41,117 bases of DNA from Bacteroidetes bacterium UBA1947 (lineage in GTDB: Bacteria > Bacteroidota > Bacteroidia > Chitinophagales > Chitinophagaceae): assembly GCA_002336915.1 (NCBI GenBank), contig DDET01000028.1, positions 747-41,863 of the forward strand, read 5' to 3'. Position 1 is the stretch's first letter; every line of letters starts with the position of its first letter. Below, piece by piece: positions 8,603 through 17,764 of this stretch. The notes under the pieces were generated by a model, which was not told the origin of the DNA, did no database searches, and worked only from the letters and a program-made list of their open reading frames with translations. The position numbers were made by a program, and so were the translations under genes.

Positions 8603-9054
8603 TTACCAAATACTATTTCGTCAGGCAATTCATTCCGGGGCACAGTCGGATCGTACGGAAAATGGGTAGCAAGGGCATTGCCGAGTTCCGTAACACAGTT
8701 GCAAAGGCCTTCCGTTATTTCATCTTTCTTCAGGTGCTCTTTCAGTCGATCGGCAGCTTTTTCCCAAAACGCGGGGCCGCCTGCCTTTTCATATATCGCT
8801 GTATCGCCAAACAATGCAAACTGCCGGTCATCTACAGCCACGTATATGATGGTAGCATTGCGCCTTTCGGTTTTGAACATCCCCAGCGAGGCGAACAACT
8901 CCACAGCGCGGTCCATGGCATTCATGTAAGAGCAATGATGCTCCACGAACACTCGTACCTCACCCGTTGTGCGATTCTCGGTTTCCTTGATACAGGCCAC
9001 TACCCTTTGCTGGGATTCCTCATCAAGTATGGGCCGTTTTTTAAAAAAGAGCAT
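8599..9054 (-). CDS. Short TPM-domain protein
   Basis: A 151-residue protein made almost entirely of a second TPM domain: ILDEESQQRVVACIKETENR, TGEVRVFVEHHC, RNATIIYVAVDDRQFALFGD and the end DEIVFGK. There is no signal peptide or membrane segment, so it is probably cytoplasmic, unlike its exported partner encoded immediately downstream. The lemA, soluble TPM, membrane TPM order is widespread in Bacteroidota and suggests joint action at the membrane. The biochemical role is not established. Confidence 0.85.
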   Translation of the reverse strand: MLFFKKRPILDEESQQRVVACIKETENRTTGEVRVFVEHHCSYMNAMDRAVELFASLGMFKTERRNATIIYVAVDDRQFALFGDTAIYEKAGGPAFWEKAADRLKEHLKKDEITEGLCNCVTELGNALATHFPYDPTVPRNELPDEIVFGK

Positions 9055-9076
9055 ATGCCTCAGGTATTAATATCGA

Positions 9077-9655
9077 TTAGAACTTTACCTGTGGTGCCTT
9101 CTGTGCTGCCTGGTCTGCCTCGAACCATGGCCTTTCTTTAAAGCCAAACATGCCTGCATATATATTCTGCGGGAACGATGTGATCTTTACATTGTATGTT
9201 TTCACAGCCGCATTAAATTCGTCACGCGCTTGTTTGATCCTGTTTTCAGTACCCTCGAGCTGGTTTTGCAGGTCTTTGAAGTTTTCATTGGCCTTCAACT
9301 GAGGGTATTGTTCCGACACCACCATTAAGCGGCCCAAAGCCTGGCTCAATTGTCCTTGCGAAGCCTGGAACTGCTGCAGTTTTTCGGGTGTAAGGTCATT
9401 TGCGTTTACGGTCATTTTTGTTGCACTGGCCCTTGCTTCTATTACTTGTGTAAGGGTCGTCTTTTCAAAGTCTGCCACCCCCTTTACCGTTGCAACCAGG
9501 TTTGGTATCAGGTCGCTGCGGCGCTGGTAACTGCTTTGCACATTAGCCCATTTTTCATTTACATCTCCCCTCATTCTGTTCATGCCATTATAGCTGCAGC
9601 CACCCATTAATACTATGAGTAGCAGGATGCCGAGAAATACATATAAGCCTTTCAT
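9077..9655 (-). CDS. lemA: LemA family protein
   Basis: LemA family, 192 residues. It has an N-terminal hydrophobic segment (GLYVFLGILLLIVLMGGC), then the family signature SYNGMNRMRGDVNEKWANVQ and SYQRRSDLIPNLVATVKGVA, a long helical region, and the conserved end NIYAGMFGFKERPWFEAD. The MGGC segment might serve as a lipobox, but in LemA proteins this helix is usually a membrane anchor. First gene of a four-gene minus-strand operon with the two TPM proteins and a hydrolase. Confidence 0.93.
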   Translation of the reverse strand: MKGLYVFLGILLLIVLMGGCSYNGMNRMRGDVNEKWANVQSSYQRRSDLIPNLVATVKGVADFEKTTLTQVIEARASATKMTVNANDLTPEKLQQFQASQGQLSQALGRLMVVSEQYPQLKANENFKDLQNQLEGTENRIKQARDEFNAAVKTYNVKITSFPQNIYAGMFGFKERPWFEADQAAQKAPQVKF

Positions 9656-9671
9656 TTTTAAAAAGTTTTAC

Positions 9672-9679
9672 CAAACCTA
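9672..9679 (-). promoter_or_regulatory. -7 element for the lemA operon
   Basis: On the minus strand this reads TAGGTTTG, an exact TAnnTTTG. It lies 17 bp before the lemA start, giving a very short 5' leader. No good -33 element is visible. Confidence 0.5.
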
Positions 9680-9787
9680 CACAAAAAACCGCATTTGAAA
9701 GTAGTACCCTTCGGGGAACAGCCATTTTTTCGCGGTAAACGCCCTTTTGCCTTCGCCGAACGTAGCGTAATCATAAGGCGGAAATAG

Positions 9788-9813
9788 TAAAGCCGGCACA
9801 TAGGCCGGCTTTA
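9788..9813 (-). terminator. Terminator after the beta-barrel gene
   Basis: Perfect 10-bp inverted repeat TAAAGCCGGC / GCCGGCTTTA with a 6-nt loop, 32 bp beyond the stop of the minus-strand beta-barrel gene at 9845. It should end that transcript before the lemA promoter. Confidence 0.75.
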
Positions 9814-9844
9814 TCTCTTTATTAAGTCTTATATCCTGGCTCGT

Positions 9845-10360
9845 TTACAGGTAAAAACGCGCACTGAACCCAAACATATTGTGAGGGAAGAAGTTGGCTT
9901 CGCGGAGGAAATTTACCGCCGGTTTAATATCTGCGCTCAATCCTACCGGTGCTTTACGGAATTTATATTCCACCCCGCCAATGCCGTCTATACCGAAAAT
10001 GCCTTCCCGGTCATCATTGTATCTTCTTGTTTCAAAGTCGTACCTGCTGTTATTATGGTCCCAAACACCCGCATGTACACCACCGCCAAAGAATATGCGC
10101 CATTCCGGGCGGGGCAGTATAATATGGTACTCCACGAGGGCCACCGCGTTAAAACTGGTGCCGTCTTCCCAGCCCAGCACACCACCCGCATTCAATTGGG
10201 CTTCTATAGCCAAATTCCTGTCCATGAAGAACTTACCTGTAAAGCCCCCGCCATCAGGCGTAAGCCTCAGCCCAATGCCTGTTTCGCCGCGGGCCGCCGC
10301 GTTTTGGGCTGTACAAACTGCCAGTAAAAAACCTGCTAAGAATAAACATATCTTTTTCAT
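9845..10360 (-). CDS. Small outer-membrane beta-barrel protein
   Basis: 171-residue protein with a clear signal peptide (MKKICLFLAGFLLAVCTAQN, cut near AARG). It has alternating strands rich in Gly and aromatics: IGLRLTPDGGGFTGKFFM, WRIFFGGGVHAGVW, GIGGVEYKF and the terminal strand MFGFSARFYL. This fits an 8-stranded OmpW/OmpX-like barrel. Monocistronic, followed by a strong hairpin. No specific function can be read. Confidence 0.7.
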   Translation of the reverse strand: MKKICLFLAGFLLAVCTAQNAAARGETGIGLRLTPDGGGFTGKFFMDRNLAIEAQLNAGGVLGWEDGTSFNAVALVEYHIILPRPEWRIFFGGGVHAGVWDHNNSRYDFETRRYNDDREGIFGIDGIGGVEYKFRKAPVGLSADIKPAVNFLREANFFPHNMFGFSARFYL

Positions 10361-10458
10361 AACATTTCCGTTTTGTTACCACGCGCTCCAAAACAACCAT
10401 GCCAATAGTACCCCGGAACTTTACTAAAAAAGAATCGGTAAAACTTTAACAGTTCCTG

Positions 10459-10466
10459 TATTTTTG
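10459..10466 (+). promoter_or_regulatory. -7 element for kynU
   Basis: TATTTTTG matches TAnnTTTG and lies 17 bp before the kynU start. No confident -33 motif was found. Confidence 0.5.
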
Positions 10467-10483
10467 CCGCATAAATACCATTC

Positions 10484-11749
10484 ATGGCTTTTTCATACCA
10501 GGCTTCTTTAGACTACGCACAGCAACAGGACAGGATAGATCCGCTGTTTCCCTTCCGCGAACGTTTTTTATTCCCGCAGCACAATGGCAAGGATGTCATC
10601 TACTTCTGTGGCAACTCCCTGGGCCTGCAGCCCAAAAGCGTAGCTTACCTGATGGAAAAGGAGCTGGACGACTGGGCAAAGCATGGTGTGGAAGGGCACT
10701 TCCGGGCCCGCAACCCATGGTTCTCTTACCACCACCTGTTTTCAGAAAGGTTGGCGAAACTTGTTGGTGCAAACCCGGACGAAGTAGTAGCAGCGAACGC
10801 ACTTACCGTCAACCTGCACTTGCTCATGCTTTCCTTTTACCGCCCTAATGAGCAGAAGTATAAAATACTGATGGAGGCCGGCGCCTTCCCTTCCGATCAA
10901 TATGCCGTTGAAACACAGGTACGCATGTACGGCTACGACCCGGGGGAAGCTATCATCGAAATAAAGCCACGCGAAGGCGCTCACATAATAGAGGAAGAAG
11001 ACATCATAAAAGCTATAGAAGATAACCGCGAATCCCTGCAAATGGTAATGATAGGCGGGGTAAATTATTATACCGGCCAGTTCTTTGACCTCGAAAAGAT
11101 AACCGAGGTAGCACACAGGAACGGCGCTTATGCAGGTTTCGACCTGGCACATGCTGTTGGCAATGTCCCCCTGCAACTACACGACTGGGGTGTTGATTTT
11201 GCCTGCTGGTGCTCTTATAAATACCTCAACTCAGGCCCCGGTGCGGTAGGCGGCATGTATGTACACGAGCATCATGGCGATAATCCTAAGAATTTCAGGC
11301 TGGCGGGCTGGTGGGGCAATGAGGAAAAGACCCGTTTCAAAATGGAGAAAGGCTTCATACCTCAAAAAGGTGCGGGCGGCTGGCAGATGAGTAATGCGCC
11401 TGTGTTTAACATGGTGGCGCATAATGCATCGCTCGATATTTTCCAGAAAGCGGATATAAAGGCCTTGCGGGAAAAGAGCTTAATGCTGACAGGTTATTTG
11501 GAATACCTGCTGAAACAGGTAACACATCTGCCTTTCGAAATAATCACACCTGCCGACCCGGCACGTCGCGGTTGCCAGTTGTCTCTGCTATTTGCCGACA
11601 GGGGCAGGGAGGTTTTTGAAAAGCTTACGGATAATGGTGTGGTTGCAGACTGGCGCGAACCCAATGTGATACGCATGGCACCCGTGCCTTTATACAATAC
11701 TTTTGAGGACTTGTACCGCTTTTATACCGTTTTAATGAGTTTAAAGTAG
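10484..11749 (+). CDS. kynU: Kynureninase
   Basis: PLP-dependent hydrolase that cleaves kynurenine or 3-hydroxykynurenine to anthranilate or 3-hydroxyanthranilate plus alanine. Its 421 residues are a normal length. Family marks are YFCGNSLGLQPKS (about 40-52), the PLP-contacting GFDLAHAVGNVPL (Asp220, His223), the Schiff-base Lys246 in CSYKYLNSGPG, and FRLAGWWG with MSNAPVFN further on. The C-terminal end MAPVPLYNTFEDLYRF is also typical. No other tryptophan-to-NAD genes are adjacent; ribF follows after 44 bp. In Bacteroidota this enzyme usually belongs to the aerobic quinolinate route to NAD or to tryptophan breakdown. Confidence 0.97.
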   Translation: MAFSYQASLDYAQQQDRIDPLFPFRERFLFPQHNGKDVIYFCGNSLGLQPKSVAYLMEKELDDWAKHGVEGHFRARNPWFSYHHLFSERLAKLVGANPDEVVAANALTVNLHLLMLSFYRPNEQKYKILMEAGAFPSDQYAVETQVRMYGYDPGEAIIEIKPREGAHIIEEEDIIKAIEDNRESLQMVMIGGVNYYTGQFFDLEKITEVAHRNGAYAGFDLAHAVGNVPLQLHDWGVDFACWCSYKYLNSGPGAVGGMYVHEHHGDNPKNFRLAGWWGNEEKTRFKMEKGFIPQKGAGGWQMSNAPVFNMVAHNASLDIFQKADIKALREKSLMLTGYLEYLLKQVTHLPFEIITPADPARRGCQLSLLFADRGREVFEKLTDNGVVADWREPNVIRMAPVPLYNTFEDLYRFYTVLMSLK

Positions 11750-11793
11750 CGCGGTAGTTTCATTTATATACCTTTAGCGCTCCTTATTGAGCA

Positions 11794-12729
11794 ATGGCAT
11801 TATATTTCGACATAGAGGGATTACCAAGATTTGAAAAGGCAGTTTTAACCATAGGCACTTTTGATGGTGTGCATATGGGACATAAGACCATCCTTAGGGA
11901 AGTGGTAAAGCATACCAAAGAGGTGAACGGAGAAAGCATCCTCGTCACTTTTGAGCCTCACCCAAGGAAGTTGCTCTTTCCCGGCCAGCCTTTAAAACTG
12001 ATCACCCCGCTCCAACAAAAGCTGGAGCTAACAACAAAGGCCGGTATACATCATGTGGTTGTAGCACCTTTCACTAAAGAATTCTCGCAGTTATCAGCCA
12101 AAGAATACATCCGTGATTTCCTGGTAAAAATATTTCAGCCGCATAGTATAGTAATAGGTTACGACCACCACTTTGGCCACGACCGCACCGGCAATATCGA
12201 CCTGCTGAAAGAACGCGCGGATGAATACGGCTATAAAGTTTACGAGATACCGGCACAGCTTATAGATGAAGCGACGGTTAGTTCCACCAAAATAAGGCAG
12301 TCACTTATGGATGGGCATGTAGAAGAGGCCAATCATATGCTGGGCCGCAACTATAGTATCAGCGGCACTGTCGTGGAAGGACAGAAACTCGGCCGCACCA
12401 TCGGCTACCCTACTGCCAATATCCGCCATTCGGAACCTGAACAGATACTACCCGGCATAGGAATCTATGCAGTGAAAGTGAAATGGCTGGAGCAAACCTT
12501 TAACGGTATGCTTAGCATAGGCTACAACCCGACCGTTACAGACGATAAGAGCATTAAGATAGAGGTCAACATCTTCGACTTTGATATAGACATATATGGC
12601 GATACTGTGGAGATTGAATTCATAGCCCGCCTCCGCAACGAAGAAAAATTCGACTCCATCGAGGCACTGAAACAGCAACTCCATAAAGACAAAGCAGCCG
12701 CCCTGGAAATTCTTTATAACCAGCTATAA
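11794..12729 (+). CDS. ribF: Bifunctional riboflavin kinase / FAD synthetase
   Basis: Makes FMN from riboflavin and then FAD. The N-terminal adenylyltransferase domain (about 1-180) carries GTFDGVHMGH (21-30), GYDHHFGHDRTG and SSTKIR (163-168). The C-terminal flavokinase domain (about 186-308) carries GRTIGYPTAN (200-209) and SIGYNPTV. 311 residues is the usual length. A near-consensus -7 element (TACCTTTA, 11769-11776) lies 17 bp upstream, so it may have its own promoter besides read-through from kynU. Confidence 0.97.
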   Translation: MALYFDIEGLPRFEKAVLTIGTFDGVHMGHKTILREVVKHTKEVNGESILVTFEPHPRKLLFPGQPLKLITPLQQKLELTTKAGIHHVVVAPFTKEFSQLSAKEYIRDFLVKIFQPHSIVIGYDHHFGHDRTGNIDLLKERADEYGYKVYEIPAQLIDEATVSSTKIRQSLMDGHVEEANHMLGRNYSISGTVVEGQKLGRTIGYPTANIRHSEPEQILPGIGIYAVKVKWLEQTFNGMLSIGYNPTVTDDKSIKIEVNIFDFDIDIYGDTVEIEFIARLRNEEKFDSIEALKQQLHKDKAAALEILYNQL

Positions 12730-12733
12730 AAGC

Positions 12734-12807
12734 AGCGCCAGCAAGCCTCTTCGGCATCAGGCGTCGAAGGCACAGGTAGCGTCAGCACGCCTCTTCGGCG
12801 TCAGACG
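12734..12807. repeat. Two 30-bp direct repeats between ribF and the DUF6624 gene
   Basis: Copies at 12734-12763 and 12778-12807 match at 26 of 30 positions (shared core CCTCTTCGGC) with a period of 44 bp. They fill the gap between two convergent genes. Each has partial self-complementarity, so they may act as a bidirectional terminator or be REP-like elements. Confidence 0.6.
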
Positions 12808-12823
12808 CGTTAAGGGCTATCCC

Positions 12824-14506
12824 TCAAAAAAGCACATAAAAAGTCAGCCTTTCTGTTTTACGGTCATAGGGCATCCAGTAAGTATAGATAGCATGATTTT
12901 CGCCATTATGGCCCCATTCAAAACAAGCATCAAAAATATTCGACAAAAAATCTCGCCACTTATCTTCAAAATGCTCAAACGTACTTGCCTGGTAATCCCC
13001 GATTATTTTACCACTGTATAGCTTCCTTGGTGATTCCAAAATGGCTACCACATCCTTTATGGGGCAATGCTCCCGCACGCTTTCCACGACATTCTTTATA
13101 TCTGCGGGCATTATCCCGGTCAGCATGGTACTTACGTCAAATTTCCGGTAGCCTTCTTTAAGGACTTTTTGGATTTTGAGATAATCAGAATAATAGCGTT
13201 TATTGAAAAAAACATTCTTGAGTGTATAGAGCGACAGGTAGCCTTCGTTAAAGGCCTTGTACATTACCGGCACGTAATCGTAGCAGTGTTCAATATCCCG
13301 GGTGGCAATGCTGCCTGCATACAATGAGCCATTTTCCATATCAGGCCAGCCGTTTGTTTGCACGTACTTAAATAAGAATGCGAAGTGAATGGAGTCGGCG
13401 ATATGTATTTTGCCCTCTATCGCAACCTTCATTTTTTCGGGAACGCTATCCAATACATGAAGCAGGCGGCTGGTCTCCATATACATACCCCTAAGCTTAT
13501 TGTATACATCCGGCTTAGGCATATCGTATGCTTTTGAAAAGGTCTCGGCATAGTCGCTTTTAGCGGCAGCCGTCAAATAGAATTTTGATAAAAATGTACT
13601 AGTACTCTTGGCTGTTTGCCCCAGGTACATAATGTAATATGGGTTCACCTTCAGGAAGTACCTGCTTGCCTCCACACTGTCCTTTCGTTTCGAAAAACTG
13701 TCCGCCAAAGAAAAATATCTGAATGCCGAAGTTTCCTGCTCGCTCGCGGGCAAATCCAGCTTGTCTGCATCCTTTACTTTCCCCTTTATCTCTGCTTCAC
13801 CACCATCTGTGTAAGCCACTATATGTCTCGTAGCTTCCAGTTGGGCCATTGTAAAGTCCTCCTTATATACTGCGCAAAGCCTCTTTGCATTTTCTTCCAC
13901 GGTCTCTATGAACCCTGCTTTTTTACGCCTTTCATTTACTTTGCCAGCCTCTCTCACCGGCCACACATAAAATGCATGCATCACTTTATGCGCACCCGTG
14001 TCATAATTCGAAACCCCTATAGATTGCGTACCATACAACTGCTCTTTATTATCCTGCGTTAATAGCCGGTCTTCCATCTTGGCCACAAGCGAATCTGGCA
14101 ATTCGCCACTTTGCCCCGCCTGCTTTATCGCAGGAAAATACTTTTTAATCTTCTGCGAGTGTTGTATCACATACCAGGCAACTTCATTAGCAGGCGCGCC
14201 GACCATAGACTTACCGGGATACCCCCTTCTCTTTATGATCTTCTCTATAAAAATAAGGTTGCCGGAGTCTAACTTGCTTTGCATAGCCCACAGCGAATCA
14301 TCCAGCATCGATGCAACGGACAGTTTATAAGCCCATACCAATGAATCCCGTTGATGGGCACTCATCTCCATCAGAAACCCGCGATATCTCTGGTCTTCAA
14401 GCATTACGCTATCCAGCTGCTTTTTAAGCAGCTCGTCATACTTCTTTTGGGCCAACATCATTTGTGGCAACACAAGGATCATAGATAATGCAAACCATTT
14501 ACGCAT
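12824..14506 (-). CDS. Exported DUF6624-family protein
   Basis: 560-residue protein with a signal peptide ending at MLAQ. Its N-terminal half resembles DUF6624: MLEDQRYRG (about residue 36), GYPGKSMVGAPANEVAWYVI with a following QHSQ, LEDRLL-like MEDRLLTQDNKEQLYGTQS, and a strongly conserved GTQ. The remaining 350 or so residues are helical (ADSFSKRKDSVEASRYF resembles a TPR-like segment) and I do not recognise them. Monocistronic and probably periplasmic. Function unknown. Confidence 0.7.
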   Translation of the reverse strand: MRKWFALSMILVLPQMMLAQKKYDELLKKQLDSVMLEDQRYRGFLMEMSAHQRDSLVWAYKLSVASMLDDSLWAMQSKLDSGNLIFIEKIIKRRGYPGKSMVGAPANEVAWYVIQHSQKIKKYFPAIKQAGQSGELPDSLVAKMEDRLLTQDNKEQLYGTQSIGVSNYDTGAHKVMHAFYVWPVREAGKVNERRKKAGFIETVEENAKRLCAVYKEDFTMAQLEATRHIVAYTDGGEAEIKGKVKDADKLDLPASEQETSAFRYFSLADSFSKRKDSVEASRYFLKVNPYYIMYLGQTAKSTSTFLSKFYLTAAAKSDYAETFSKAYDMPKPDVYNKLRGMYMETSRLLHVLDSVPEKMKVAIEGKIHIADSIHFAFLFKYVQTNGWPDMENGSLYAGSIATRDIEHCYDYVPVMYKAFNEGYLSLYTLKNVFFNKRYYSDYLKIQKVLKEGYRKFDVSTMLTGIMPADIKNVVESVREHCPIKDVVAILESPRKLYSGKIIGDYQASTFEHFEDKWRDFLSNIFDACFEWGHNGENHAIYTYWMPYDRKTERLTFYVLF

Positions 14507-14542
14507 ACCCCCAAGTTACACATTATCTCTACTACGCAATAG

Positions 14543-14595
14543 CCCCGGCCTTCAGGCCGGGGACTAGCGGACGTCTCCAAAACGGGCTTCAGCCC
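14543..14595. repeat. REP-like double hairpin
   Basis: Two hairpins in tandem: CCCCGGCC-TTCA-GGCCGGGG (14543-14562) and GGGC-TTCA-GCCC (14584-14595), sharing the loop TTCA. Hairpin pairs of this form are common intergenic repeats in Bacteroidota genomes. It sits between the lepB stop and the start region of the upstream-facing DUF6624 gene. Confidence 0.6.
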
Positions 14596-14648
14596 AAACT
14601 TAACAAGCTCACTTTTAGCCTTTTCTCGTTTGCCTTTTGACTTAAAAA

Positions 14649-15881
14649 CTACATCTCAAGAGCATGCATCCCGCTGAACAAGCGGCTCCAGTGCATATCA
14701 GCAAACATCCCATCCTGCCCGTAGCTAAACCATACGAACCAGGCCTTACCCACTACATGATCTTCCGGCACAAAACCCCAGTACCTTGAATCCAAAGAGT
14801 TATGCCTGTTATCGCCCATCATCCAGTAATAATCCATCTTAAAGGTGTAGCTACTTGCCTCCTTACCATTAATAATGAATTTGCCGTTCTTTTCTTCCAA
14901 AGTATTGCCCTCATAGTTCTTTATTATGCGCCTGTACATCGCAATATTCTGCGGCGTCAGCGCTACTGTCGCGCCTGCTTTGGGAATGGTCAAAGGCCCG
15001 TAGTTATCCCGGTTCCATTTGTAATTCGCAGTATCCAGCGGGAACACCCATTCTCCCGGTTCTTTCGGAGCAACACCCGCGGGGTCTCTTTCAAACAGGT
15101 TTACCGATACTACATTGGCAGCCTTCTTCATATCCGCCACCTGGTCATTGGCAAGATTGCAGGCATAAGTGTTATTATTCAACACCTGCAGTACCTCTAC
15201 ATCATCGTCTACAGCAGGAGCACCTCCATTCGTACGCACTATATAGTTCAGCTTTGCATGCGGGTACAGCTCATTGGGCTTCCCGTTCACATACACTCGG
15301 GCATCCTTTATCTCTATTACATCACCCGGCAGGCCTATGCATCTTTTTATCAGGTTATCTTTTTTATCGGTAGGATGGGTAATTATCTTGTACATACTCT
15401 TCACTTGCTCTGCACCATACATCCTGCACATCTGGTAGTAGTCCATCTCAGGCTGCCCTTCAATAGCGGTATCGCCATCCGGCCCGTTAAATACCACAAT
15501 ATCATTCCGCTGCACATGTCCCAGCCCCGGCAGGCGTCTGTATTTCAGTTGCACCGCATCTGTGTAAGACTTGCCACCCGTTAGTGGCATCTCATTATGC
15601 ACCAATGGCACAGCAAGCGGCGTCATTGGCACCCGCGCACCATAGGCAAACTTGCTTACATAAGTATGGTCGTTCACCAGCAAGGTGCCCTCCATAGAGC
15701 CACTGGGTATCTCATATGCCTCTGCTATAAAAGTTCTGAAAATAGTAGCGAAGACCAACGCAAATACGCCGGCATCAAGCCACTGGCGTAAAGTCGATTT
15801 CTTTTTTTTAGGCCCGGCATCCGCTGCCTCAGCCTTTTTCTTTTTTGTACGGAATAACATGTCGGACGGTTTGGTTGCCAT
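14649..15881 (-). CDS. lepB: Signal peptidase I
   Basis: Membrane serine protease that cleaves Sec signal peptides. The start is set at the ATG at 15881 (MATKPSDMLF); an in-frame ATG at 15914 would add 11 residues of poor character. One TM helix lies at about 36-54, followed by the catalytic Ser62 in PSGSM and the general base Lys179 in LIKRCIGLPGD; the later box MGDNRHNSLDSRYWGFVP is also present. At 410 residues it is much longer than E. coli LepB in its inserted loops, as usual in Bacteroidota. Third gene of the exonuclease-holA-lepB run. Confidence 0.95.
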   Translation of the reverse strand: MATKPSDMLFRTKKKKAEAADAGPKKKKSTLRQWLDAGVFALVFATIFRTFIAEAYEIPSGSMEGTLLVNDHTYVSKFAYGARVPMTPLAVPLVHNEMPLTGGKSYTDAVQLKYRRLPGLGHVQRNDIVVFNGPDGDTAIEGQPEMDYYQMCRMYGAEQVKSMYKIITHPTDKKDNLIKRCIGLPGDVIEIKDARVYVNGKPNELYPHAKLNYIVRTNGGAPAVDDDVEVLQVLNNNTYACNLANDQVADMKKAANVVSVNLFERDPAGVAPKEPGEWVFPLDTANYKWNRDNYGPLTIPKAGATVALTPQNIAMYRRIIKNYEGNTLEEKNGKFIINGKEASSYTFKMDYYWMMGDNRHNSLDSRYWGFVPEDHVVGKAWFVWFSYGQDGMFADMHWSRLFSGMHALEM

Positions 15882-15983
15882 ATCTAACAGCATCCATCCC
15901 CGATTATTGCACATCCAAAAAGGATTAGAAAATCTTTAACAACTTACTCAGCATGTCACTTCCCTTCAGGGGAGCCGGAGGGG

Positions 15984-16985
15984 TTACGCGATCATCTTCC
16001 CCACCATCTCCTTCAGCAGTTCTCCATCGTCCGTATTGCTTTCTATGCCCACAGCCATCGTGCTGTATTTGCCCAGCAGCATCATGCAATACTCCACCCT
16101 TTGCAAAGGCCAGTGCTGTGCGATCGCTAATGTCTCGCGCACCTTATTAGGATAAGTACCAAGAATTGTAGCAATATCCTTTTCTGTCTTACCTCTCAGG
16201 AACTGTACCTGGTATAGCCTGTTGAAATGATTGTAAAACGATCCGATAACCAAAGGCATCGGTGCCGATTTCGGATTGGCTATAAAATAGGTCAGCATCC
16301 TGTATAGCTTATCCCGGTCATTACCCGTAAGCACTTCAGGAAACTCAAACACGTTATATTCCCTGCTGATGCCGATGTACTTTTGTATCAGGTCGGCGGA
16401 AAGCGCTTTCTCATCAGGCACATTAATGCGTACCTTCTCTACCTCGTTCACTATCTTCTGCAGATCATTACCTAAATAGGTAGCAAGTATCTGCGATTCA
16501 CGCTCACCTATATGGAATCCTATTTCCACGCCATACTGCTGTATCCAGTTAGGCACATGGTCATCTTTTATTTTCTCAGAGCTTACATAGTAGCCTTTCT
16601 CCTTCGCCAGCTTCGTGGTCTTGCTGCGCCCATCCGCTTTCTTGCCCCTGTTCTCTATCAGGAAGATGGTAGTGGGTGCAGGGTTCTCCAGGTAACCGGC
16701 CAGTTCGTTAAAGCCTTTTAACTGTGCCGCATCTTTCAGTATCACCACCTGCTTGTCCGCAAACATCGGGAAGCGCCTGCATGCATTCACCACATCAGCC
16801 CAGTCTGAATCCTTGCCGTACAATACCATCAGGTTAAAATCACGTTCCGCCTCCGGCAGTATCTTATTCTCAAAATAATCGGTAACAAGGTCCAGGTAAT
16901 AAGGCTCTTCACCATCTATTAAATAGATGGGTGCATATTGTTTCGCATTCAGCGATTGAAATAACTTTTTTAGATCAGCGGTCAT
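15984..16985 (-). CDS. holA: DNA polymerase III subunit delta
   Basis: Clamp-loader delta subunit, which opens the sliding clamp. 333 residues, normal length. The N-terminal domain has PIYLIDGEEPYYLD (18-31) and VVILKDAAQLKGFNELAGYL; the middle and collar domains have LGNDLQKIVNEVEK, YNVFEFPEVLTG and LVIGSFYNHFNRLYQVQFL. The start overlaps the upstream exonuclease gene by 11 bp, so the two are co-transcribed. Confidence 0.95.
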   Translation of the reverse strand: MTADLKKLFQSLNAKQYAPIYLIDGEEPYYLDLVTDYFENKILPEAERDFNLMVLYGKDSDWADVVNACRRFPMFADKQVVILKDAAQLKGFNELAGYLENPAPTTIFLIENRGKKADGRSKTTKLAKEKGYYVSSEKIKDDHVPNWIQQYGVEIGFHIGERESQILATYLGNDLQKIVNEVEKVRINVPDEKALSADLIQKYIGISREYNVFEFPEVLTGNDRDKLYRMLTYFIANPKSAPMPLVIGSFYNHFNRLYQVQFLRGKTEKDIATILGTYPNKVRETLAIAQHWPLQRVEYCMMLLGKYSTMAVGIESNTDDGELLKEMVGKMIA

Positions 16986-17709
16986 GTTCGTTCACAAAAA
17001 CGGGATCGGGAAATTCATCCGCTACTCCCTTTAATCTTAAAAATACTTTTGCAGTGGTCAGCACATCGCGCAGGCAATACTTGCCTATTCTTTGCAGGTC
17101 CTTTTCATTCCAGTACACATGGCCCACCATGCTGCCGTCTATATCCTCTTTCGGCGAAGGTATACCCAATACTTCTGCCAGCAAAACCAGCGATGTAAAA
17201 TGTTTATAATCCCCAAACCGCCACAGTTCCAGCGTATCAAGATGGTTTATCTCCCATGGTTTCTTACCGCTTAGCTGCATACATTCCGGCAGTTCCAGCC
17301 CATTGATCACCATTCGCCGGCATAGGAAAGGAATATCAAATTCTTTGATATTGTGTCCGCAAAAACGCACTTCCTTATTATGGGCGATAAAGCGGGAAAG
17401 CACCTCGCAAAAATCATTTAACAAAACTTTTTCGTCATCATTTATCAGCGATTTCATCCTGAATTTCCAGCCCTCCGTATGCCGGTGAAAACTGGCAAAA
17501 CCAATGCACACCACCTTTGCAAACTCCGAAAATATTCCTGCTTTTTCGCCGAACAGCATGGCAGGGCTCGCATTTTCCTCCACATCACTCTTCAAATATT
17601 TCGATTTTTTTGTCCACGCAGCCTGCATACCTTCCGGCAAAAGCGTATATTCAGGAACAATTGGCACGGTTTCTATGTCGATGAAGAGGATATTCTTAAA
17701 TACTTCCAT
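16975..17709 (-). CDS. PolB-type 3'-5' exonuclease (DEDDy)
   Basis: 244-residue predicted nuclease of the PolB-like exonuclease group. The DEDDy residues are visible: Asp11 and Glu13 in FIDIET, Asp125 in GHNIKEFDIPF, and Tyr211 with Asp215 in YCLRD. It has no polymerase domain. It overlaps holA by 11 bp and heads the operon, which suggests a link to DNA replication or repair, though stand-alone members of this family may also act on RNA ends. Confidence 0.88.
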   Translation of the reverse strand: MEVFKNILFIDIETVPIVPEYTLLPEGMQAAWTKKSKYLKSDVEENASPAMLFGEKAGIFSEFAKVVCIGFASFHRHTEGWKFRMKSLINDDEKVLLNDFCEVLSRFIAHNKEVRFCGHNIKEFDIPFLCRRMVINGLELPECMQLSGKKPWEINHLDTLELWRFGDYKHFTSLVLLAEVLGIPSPKEDIDGSMVGHVYWNEKDLQRIGKYCLRDVLTTAKVFLRLKGVADEFPDPVFVNEHDR

Positions 17710-17725
17710 TACCAGTTTACATATT

Positions 17726-17733
17726 TATATTTG
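17726..17733 (+). promoter_or_regulatory. -7 element for the coiled-coil protein gene
   Basis: TATATTTG matches TAnnTTTG exactly and lies 31 bp before the start at 17765, in the 55-bp gap between divergent genes. Confidence 0.6.
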
Positions 17734-17764
17734 TATCTAAATTAAACTAAAAACTAACAAATTT